A DNA stretch of 64,000 bases, taken from Verrucomicrobiaceae bacterium. Its GTDB lineage: Bacteria; Verrucomicrobiota; Verrucomicrobiia; Verrucomicrobiales; Akkermansiaceae. Each line of letters opens with the position of its first letter. Positions within the stretch are counted from its first letter, which is position 1. The position numbers were made by a program, and so were the translations under genes. A model generated the notes under the pieces. It saw only the letters and a list, made by a program, of their open reading frames with translations, was not told the DNA's origin and ran no database searches. Positions 59,366 through 64,000 of this stretch are shown here, piece after piece. The stretch covers positions 124,001 through 188,000 of the forward strand of contig JAIXWR010000010.1 of assembly GCA_027491155.1 (NCBI GenBank), written 5' to 3'.

Positions 59366-60028
59366 GTGGCCATCGACCTCGATCGCGACGGCTGGACCCG
59401 CGTGGCAACGGGGATCGGGGCGGCATCCATCGCCCTATTGCGCGCGGCGGCCTTCACCGAAGGCACCGCGGGGAGCCGCTGCCTGCTCGACCTGCCGGAA
59501 GTCCGGGCCGCCGCTCTACAACTGAAGCGCGACCTCGTTTCATCCGGCCATCTGCCCGCCACGGCCGTTGCGATCCAGGCCATCGCCTTCGACAAGACGC
59601 CCGCCACCAACTGGAAAGTGCCCTGGCACCAGGACCTGATGTTTCCCTTCGCCGGACCGCCCTCCGCCGCCGGCTTCGACCTGCCCTCCCGCAAGGACGG
59701 CGTGGACTTCGCCCGACCGCCCCGGGAAGTGCTCGAGGACTTGCTGGCAGTCCGCCTCCACCTCGATCCCTGCGGGTCCGGCAACGGTCCGCTCCGGGTG
59801 AGCCCTGGGAGTCACCGCGAAGGCGTGATCCCATCCGGCGAATGCGCCGCCCGTGCCGCCCGCGGCGGGGAAATCCAGTGCCTCGTCGAGGAGGGCGAAG
59901 CGCTGCTGATGCGCCCGCTGCTGCTGCACGCCTCATCGCAAGCCGAGCAACCCGACCACCGCCGGGTGCTCCATTTCGTCTATCACTCCGGCAGCCCGGT
60001 CGCGGAGAAATGGCACCGGGCGGTCTGA
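59366..60028 (+). CDS. phytanoyl-CoA dioxygenase-family Fe(II)/2-oxoglutarate oxygenase
   Basis: A 220-residue protein with the HxD metal motif WHQDLMF (H88, D90) and the distal His in LLLHASSQ, followed by HRRVLHFVYH with the 2-oxoglutarate Arg. It is the short PhyH type that hydroxylates small molecules. The GTG start lies 2 bp after the oxidoreductase stop, so the two are likely co-translated. Substrate unknown. Confidence 0.82.
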   Translation: MAIDLDRDGWTRVATGIGAASIALLRAAAFTEGTAGSRCLLDLPEVRAAALQLKRDLVSSGHLPATAVAIQAIAFDKTPATNWKVPWHQDLMFPFAGPPSAAGFDLPSRKDGVDFARPPREVLEDLLAVRLHLDPCGSGNGPLRVSPGSHREGVIPSGECAARAARGGEIQCLVEEGEALLMRPLLLHASSQAEQPDHRRVLHFVYHSGSPVAEKWHRAV

Positions 60029-60047
60029 ATGCCGGCCTTGGCGGGCC

Positions 60048-61256
60048 TCACTTCACCTCCAGGCAAACCGCCTCGCCCTTGTTGTTGCGGGCGAAGATCC
60101 GGCCGTTCGCATAGGCCACCGGAGCCCAGCAGGTGCCGGACAGCGGCTTGATCCGCCCGTGCTCCTTCCACCCGGACTTGGCGGGCTCGCCGCAGAGGAT
60201 GTCGCCGGTCTCGGAAAGGATCACCATCTTGTCGCCGACCATCAGCGAGCTGCCGCGGGTGCCGGGCATCTTCTCGCGCCACAGGATCTTGCCGCTCTTC
60301 ATCTCCATCCGGATCAGCTCGGCATCGATGTTCTTGTCGCCGAAGACCCCCACGATGTCGCCGTCCACCAGGATGCTGTTCTGGAAAATCATCCGCGTGT
60401 CCTCGTTCTTGTGCAGGATCTTCGGCTGCCCCGCGGAGACATCGATCACCACGTAGCCCATGCCGTAGCCGGACGCGAGGAACATGGCACCGTCGTGATA
60501 CTGCGGGTTGCTCGCGTTCACGTCGTAGGAAGTCCGCCACTCGAAATCGAAGACCGGCTTGCCATCGAGGCTGTAGGTGACCAGTTCCCGGCCGTGGAAG
60601 GCGGCCACCACGCCGCGGCCCTTGTAGTTGAAGAAGACCGGCGCGGCGTAGCCGGGCTTGGTGCTGTCGCCGGACGTCCACTTCGTTTCACCGGTCGCCT
60701 TGTCCAGCGCGTAAAGCCCGCCGTCCTTCCCGCAGGGCAGGCAGTAGAGCAGGTCGCCCTTGACCACCGGGGAGGCCGAAAAGCCCCAGCTCGGGGCCTT
60801 GCCGCCGAAGTCGGTCTGGTAGTGCTTGTGCCACTTCGGCTTGCCGTCGGCCAGCGAGAGGCAGAACAGGTTGCCCGTCTTGCTCAGGGTGTAAACCAGA
60901 CCGCCGTCGATGGTCGGGGTCGCGTTCGGTCCTCCGTCATACATCTTCGGGTCGAGCCGTTCCGGATACTTGTGGGTCCAGAGTTCCTCTCCGGTCGCGG
61001 CGTCGAAGCACCAGACGATGTCGGTGTTGTTCTGGTTCCCCATCACCACCATCTTGTCGCCGGAAATGGCGAAGCTGCCGCATCCTTGCCCGAGTTGCTT
61101 GCGCCAGGCTTCCTTGGGCTTCTGTTTTCCCCAGTCGCTGCGGAAGTCGCCCTCCACCTTGGCCGCCCCGTCCGGCCCGAGGTAGCGCGGCCAGTCCTGG
61201 GCGGAGGCCACGCAGGGAATCAGGCAGGCGGCAAGGAGCAGTGACGGCAATTTCAT
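60048..61256 (-). CDS. exported PQQ-like beta-propeller protein
   Basis: A 402-residue protein with a signal peptide (MKLPSLLLAACLIPCVASA) followed by DWPRYLGPDG, the typical start motif. Blade motifs with CFDAATGEELWTH and ALDKATGETKWTS. The tail ends AVCLEVK. It is convergent with the PhyH gene. ATG 61256 is preceded by a TTGCCT-N16-TAGCCT promoter. Likely a periplasmic beta-propeller with unknown ligand. Confidence 0.83.
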   Translation of the reverse strand: MKLPSLLLAACLIPCVASAQDWPRYLGPDGAAKVEGDFRSDWGKQKPKEAWRKQLGQGCGSFAISGDKMVVMGNQNNTDIVWCFDAATGEELWTHKYPERLDPKMYDGGPNATPTIDGGLVYTLSKTGNLFCLSLADGKPKWHKHYQTDFGGKAPSWGFSASPVVKGDLLYCLPCGKDGGLYALDKATGETKWTSGDSTKPGYAAPVFFNYKGRGVVAAFHGRELVTYSLDGKPVFDFEWRTSYDVNASNPQYHDGAMFLASGYGMGYVVIDVSAGQPKILHKNEDTRMIFQNSILVDGDIVGVFGDKNIDAELIRMEMKSGKILWREKMPGTRGSSLMVGDKMVILSETGDILCGEPAKSGWKEHGRIKPLSGTCWAPVAYANGRIFARNNKGEAVCLEVK

Positions 61257-61571
61257 GATCGGGGAGGCTAATTCAAGTTCGGGGCGAGGCAAGTTCTGGA
61301 ATCGGATCGTTTCACGGGGAGGTCGGGCCGCCCCGTGAAAGTCGGCGTGAGCATTTGAAAGCCAACGACTGCGGGAAGTGGCGGGAGGCGGATTGCGTCA
61401 CCGCTGGAATGAATCGGAAGAAATCGGCCCGGAAAATCATCCTGATGCGGTGGGAAATCCGGTTTCGCTCCGTAAGGTGACCCGGCACTCCCGATGACAG
61501 GCACCCCGGTGCCCGGGATTGACCCCGTCCGTCCGATTCCCAAACTTCCGAGCCTATTCCCAAGAATCCGA
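61257..61571. other. 315-bp divergent intergenic region with one strong hairpin
   Basis: This gap between the divergent propeller and TonB receptor genes contains no credible gene. A perfect 10-bp stem TTTCACGGGG / CCCCGTGAAA with an 11-nt loop lies at 61310-61340. There is no T-run after it on either strand that would mark a terminator. I saw no cobalamin or other known riboswitch core. An operator or RNA element controlling the receptor is possible. Confidence 0.4.
61265..61292 (-). promoter_or_regulatory. candidate leaderless promoter of the PQQ-propeller gene
   Basis: Minus-strand TTGCCT (61287-61292), 16 bp, TAGCCT (61265-61270), then eight bases and the ATG at 61256. The -10 box TAGCCT is identical to that of hisC. 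No Shine-Dalgarno sequence is present. Confidence 0.5.
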
Positions 61572-63617
61572 ATGCATCCGCCACTGAGCCCGATCCGCAC
61601 CGTTTCCGTCTTCCTCGCCCTCACCGGCAGCCTGTTCGCCCAGGAAAACTCCCAGCTCGCCCCGACCATCGTCGAGGCGGAGCGGATCGATGACGAGCCC
61701 CGCGCCGTCAGCGTGGTCTCGGAGGAATCGCTCGAACTCTTCCAAACCACCACCTTCTCCGGCCTCTCCGGCATCGTCCCGGGCTTCAACGTGGTCTCTG
61801 CCGACTCCCGCGGTTACGGCCAGGTCGTGGTGATGCGCGGCTCCACCAACACGCTCTTCTTCGGCTCGCCCGCGCTCGGCCTCTACATCGACGACGTCCC
61901 GCTGGGCGACGCCGACACCTACCCTTCCAGCCTGCTCGACCTCGCGGAAGTCCGCGTCCACCGCGGCCCCCAGGGCCCCTACTTCGGTCGCAACGGTGCC
62001 GCCGGGATGGTCGAAATGTTCACCCCTCGCCCGGGTGACGAGATGAAGACCACCCTGACCGCCGAATACGGCTCCTACGACCACGTCGGCCTGGGCCTCA
62101 ATACCTCCGGCCCGCTCGGCGGCGATTTCTCCTACAGCCTCCAGCTTTTCCACGACGAACGAGACGGCTACATCCGGAACGCCTTCTACGGCAACGAGGC
62201 CGACGACCGCGAATCGAACGGTGGCCTGCTCAACCTGTTCTGGAACCCCAGCGACGACTTCGAGCTCCGCCTCCGCTTCTATGCCGAGCAGGTCAACGAC
62301 GGCTCCCAGCGCCTGTCCTCGCTGTTCTCGCCCGACTCCTTCACCGACTTCTCGGACTTCCCCGGCGCCACCGACCTCGAGCGCTACCAACTCTCGCTCC
62401 ATTCCCGGAAGGACTTCTCCTGGGGCAAGGTGGAGACCATCAGCAGCTACCAGACCTGGGAACTCGACCCGTCCACCGTCGACCTCGACCTGTCCTTCCC
62501 CAACCCGGCCAACGGCTTCGCCGACAGCCGCTCGAACATCACCCAGCAGCAGGACCTCGTCTCCAACGAGCTGCGCTTCACTTCGTCGGAAGACGCCACG
62601 CCCTTCACCTGGAAAGCCGGCTTCTTCCAGATGTGGATTGAAAACGAAGGCCTCGCTTCCCGCCAGCTCTTCCCCGGCTTCGTCGAAGACACCAACTTCT
62701 CGATCGACCAGCTCAACCTGGCGGCCTACGGCAACCTGAGCTGGCAGGCGACCGACCGCCTCGCCCTCGATGCCGGACTGCGCGTGGACTACCACGAGTC
62801 GGAAATCGACCGCGTCCAGAGCGATCCCATCCCGGGCGACGACGTCGTCCGCGGCGACGAGGACGACTGGTTCGTGTCGCCGGTCCTCGGCCTGACCTAC
62901 GGCATCACCCCGGCGGTGGACGCTTTCGTCCGCACCAGCCTGGGCAACAAGCCGGCCGGCTTCTCCGCCTACAGCGACAATCCGGCGCTCGCCCAATTCG
63001 ACCGCGAGGAGAACTGGTCCAACGAGATCGGGCTCCAGTACGACTGCCCCGCCTACGACCTCCGCGTCGGCCTGCGCGCGTTCTGGGACCAGATCGACGA
63101 CTACCAGTTCAACCAGTCGGTGCCCCGGTCCTCCGATTTCATCGTGCTGAACGCCGACGAGGTCACCTCCCGCGGCGTGGAACTCGATCTCGCCTGGGCG
63201 CCCGTGGAGCCGGTCACCGTCCGGGCCAGCTTCGGCTACGTGAACGCCGAGTTCGACAGCTACGCAGATCCCTTTGCCCCCGGCACCTTCTACGACGGCA
63301 ACGACGTTCCCTTCGTCCCCGAATACACCGGCAGCACGGGCATCCGCTACGACTTCGAAAGCGGCTTCTACGCCCAGACCTCGGTCCGGGTCTCCGGCCC
63401 GACCAAGTTCGACGCCGCCAACACCACCACCTTCACGCAGGATGCCTACGTGCTGTGGGATGCCGAAATCGGCTACGCCACCGAGCGTTTCAGTGTTGCC
63501 CTTTACGGCCGCAACCTCCTCGACGAGGAATACTACACCTTCATCAATCCGCAGATCTTCGCCGGATCCCCCGGCGATCCCCAGGTCTTCGGCGTTCGCG
63601 TCCGCACAACCTTCTGA
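61572..63617 (+). CDS. TonB-dependent outer-membrane receptor
   Basis: A 681-residue protein with a signal peptide (MHPPLSPIRTVSVFLALTGSLFA), a plug domain (IVPGFNVVSADSRGYGQVVVMRG and VHRGPQGPYFGRNGAAG near 130-150) and a 22-strand-type beta-barrel ending in Phe (VRVRTTF). NLLDEEYYTF near the end is the conserved last-blade motif of siderophore/vitamin-type receptors. The ligand is unknown; nearby propellers and sulfatase suggest a nutrient other than iron is possible. Start ATG 61572 is chosen for the signal peptide. Confidence 0.88.
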   Translation: MHPPLSPIRTVSVFLALTGSLFAQENSQLAPTIVEAERIDDEPRAVSVVSEESLELFQTTTFSGLSGIVPGFNVVSADSRGYGQVVVMRGSTNTLFFGSPALGLYIDDVPLGDADTYPSSLLDLAEVRVHRGPQGPYFGRNGAAGMVEMFTPRPGDEMKTTLTAEYGSYDHVGLGLNTSGPLGGDFSYSLQLFHDERDGYIRNAFYGNEADDRESNGGLLNLFWNPSDDFELRLRFYAEQVNDGSQRLSSLFSPDSFTDFSDFPGATDLERYQLSLHSRKDFSWGKVETISSYQTWELDPSTVDLDLSFPNPANGFADSRSNITQQQDLVSNELRFTSSEDATPFTWKAGFFQMWIENEGLASRQLFPGFVEDTNFSIDQLNLAAYGNLSWQATDRLALDAGLRVDYHESEIDRVQSDPIPGDDVVRGDEDDWFVSPVLGLTYGITPAVDAFVRTSLGNKPAGFSAYSDNPALAQFDREENWSNEIGLQYDCPAYDLRVGLRAFWDQIDDYQFNQSVPRSSDFIVLNADEVTSRGVELDLAWAPVEPVTVRASFGYVNAEFDSYADPFAPGTFYDGNDVPFVPEYTGSTGIRYDFESGFYAQTSVRVSGPTKFDAANTTTFTQDAYVLWDAEIGYATERFSVALYGRNLLDEEYYTFINPQIFAGSPGDPQVFGVRVRTTF

Positions 63618-63681
63618 CCGATTCCATGGGGCCGGCCGTTCACCGCGGCCGGCCCCGCGAAGCTCCAACCCCGACTCCACC

Positions 63682-64000
63682 ATGCGCCCGCTCCTCCTGT
63701 CCCTCCTCCTTGCCACCCCGCTGCTCGCCGACGTCACCGGCTGGATCGACTGGCGCGGTCCGCTCCAGACCGGGGCATCGCTCGAGAAGAATCTCCCGGA
63801 CCACCTCGACCCCGACAAGCCGCTCTGGATTTACGAAGTCCAGGGTGCCGGCACTCCCGTCATCGCCGACGGCCTGCTCTACGCCTACGGCTACTACGGC
63901 GAGAAGGGCGAGGAAACCCAGGAAGCCCTGATTTGCCTCGATGCCGTGACCGGCGAGAAGAAGTGGGAAGCGCGCTTCTCCGACTACATCTCCGACACGG
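63682..64000 (+). CDS. exported PQQ-like beta-propeller protein, cut by the window edge
   Basis: The first 106 residues show a signal peptide (MRPLLLSLLLATPLLADV) and WIDWRGPLQTG, followed by ICLDAVTGEKKWEA, the blade motif. It follows the TonB receptor gene by 64 bp on the same strand and is probably in its operon. It continues past the end of the window. Confidence 0.78.
   Translation, partial: MRPLLLSLLLATPLLADVTGWIDWRGPLQTGASLEKNLPDHLDPDKPLWIYEVQGAGTPVIADGLLYAYGYYGEKGEETQEALICLDAVTGEKKWEARFSDYISDT

Noticed and set aside
61341-61571. Cobalamin riboswitch before the TonB receptor
   Set aside because: I looked for the B12-box and the conserved GGTGAAAATCC-type core; only scattered partial matches exist.
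61554-63818. 754-codon minus-strand open frame over the TonB receptor
   Set aside because: Antisense shadow; low-complexity Val/Glu/Gly translation with no fold.

Overview
The window looks like ordinary chromosome from a high-GC, Gram-negative-type member of the Verrucomicrobiota, most likely Verrucomicrobiaceae (Luteolibacter/Haloferula-like). This is inferred from gene content: an mre cell-shape cluster, exported PQQ-like propellers starting with a W-x-W/Y-R-G-P-type motif, a CxPSR sulfatase, DUF4091, DUF5069 and DUF6807/PmoA proteins, an ELWxxDGT repeat protein and a TonB receptor. No rRNA, tRNA, CRISPR array, prophage or transposase was seen.

Layout. 1-1004: a small, slightly lower-GC pair (AbiEii-like nucleotidyltransferase, Imm33/DUF2185 protein) plus the start of a further gene. 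1027-7274: mreB-mreC-mreD-mrdA-rng on the minus strand. 7474-13337: an orphan ParA, then a divergent GH10-like enzyme and a SWIM/SNF2 helicase. 13504-24341: a minus-strand run of a giant Ala/Glu/Lys coiled-coil membrane protein, mnmE, a sirtuin, a repeat/TPR-like exported protein and an ELWxxDGT protein. 24414-26929: hisC, ubiE and a GNAT acetyltransferase, separated by palindromic elements. 27061-32290: a DUF4091 glycosidase and a potABC-type importer without a binding protein. 32298-35668: phosphodiester glycosidase, SanA-like protein, lipid kinase and AraC regulator, minus strand. 35928-41571: a tightly coupled five-gene catabolic operon (class I aldolase, PfkB kinase, GlcD, GlcF, Gfo/Idh oxidoreductase) divergent from the AraC gene. 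41660-48112: exported protease, unknowns, a zinc-ribbon membrane protein and a class A penicillin-binding protein. 48111-55953: MidA-like methyltransferase, lipoprotein, pdxH, pyrimidine phosphorylase, DUF6807, PQQ propeller and three small proteins. 56060-64000: a sulfatase-SGNH esterase fusion, two small-molecule oxidoreductases, PQQ propellers and a TonB receptor. The exported enzymes and the receptor fit a polysaccharide degrader.

Most interesting signals: (1) the aldolase/kinase/GlcDF operon, a candidate for an undescribed sugar pathway giving a two- or three-carbon acid; (2) a recurring TTGCCA-like / TA(T/G)(C/T)C(A/T/C) promoter placed only 5-8 nt before start codons, suggesting leaderless mRNAs; (3) intergenic stretches with ATC repeated exactly every 7 nt; (4) three palindromic elements whose arms are themselves hairpins, one with compensatory changes; (5) enzymes with altered catalytic residues (GH10 acid/base Glu to His; class A PBP transpeptidase SxxK to TxxL); (6) a membrane-anchored protein with a PD-(D/E)XK-like motif. 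Start codons were moved inward from the longest open frame wherever a signal peptide, conserved N-terminus, stop/start overlap or promoter argued for it. All family calls are from reading the sequence; no database search was possible.
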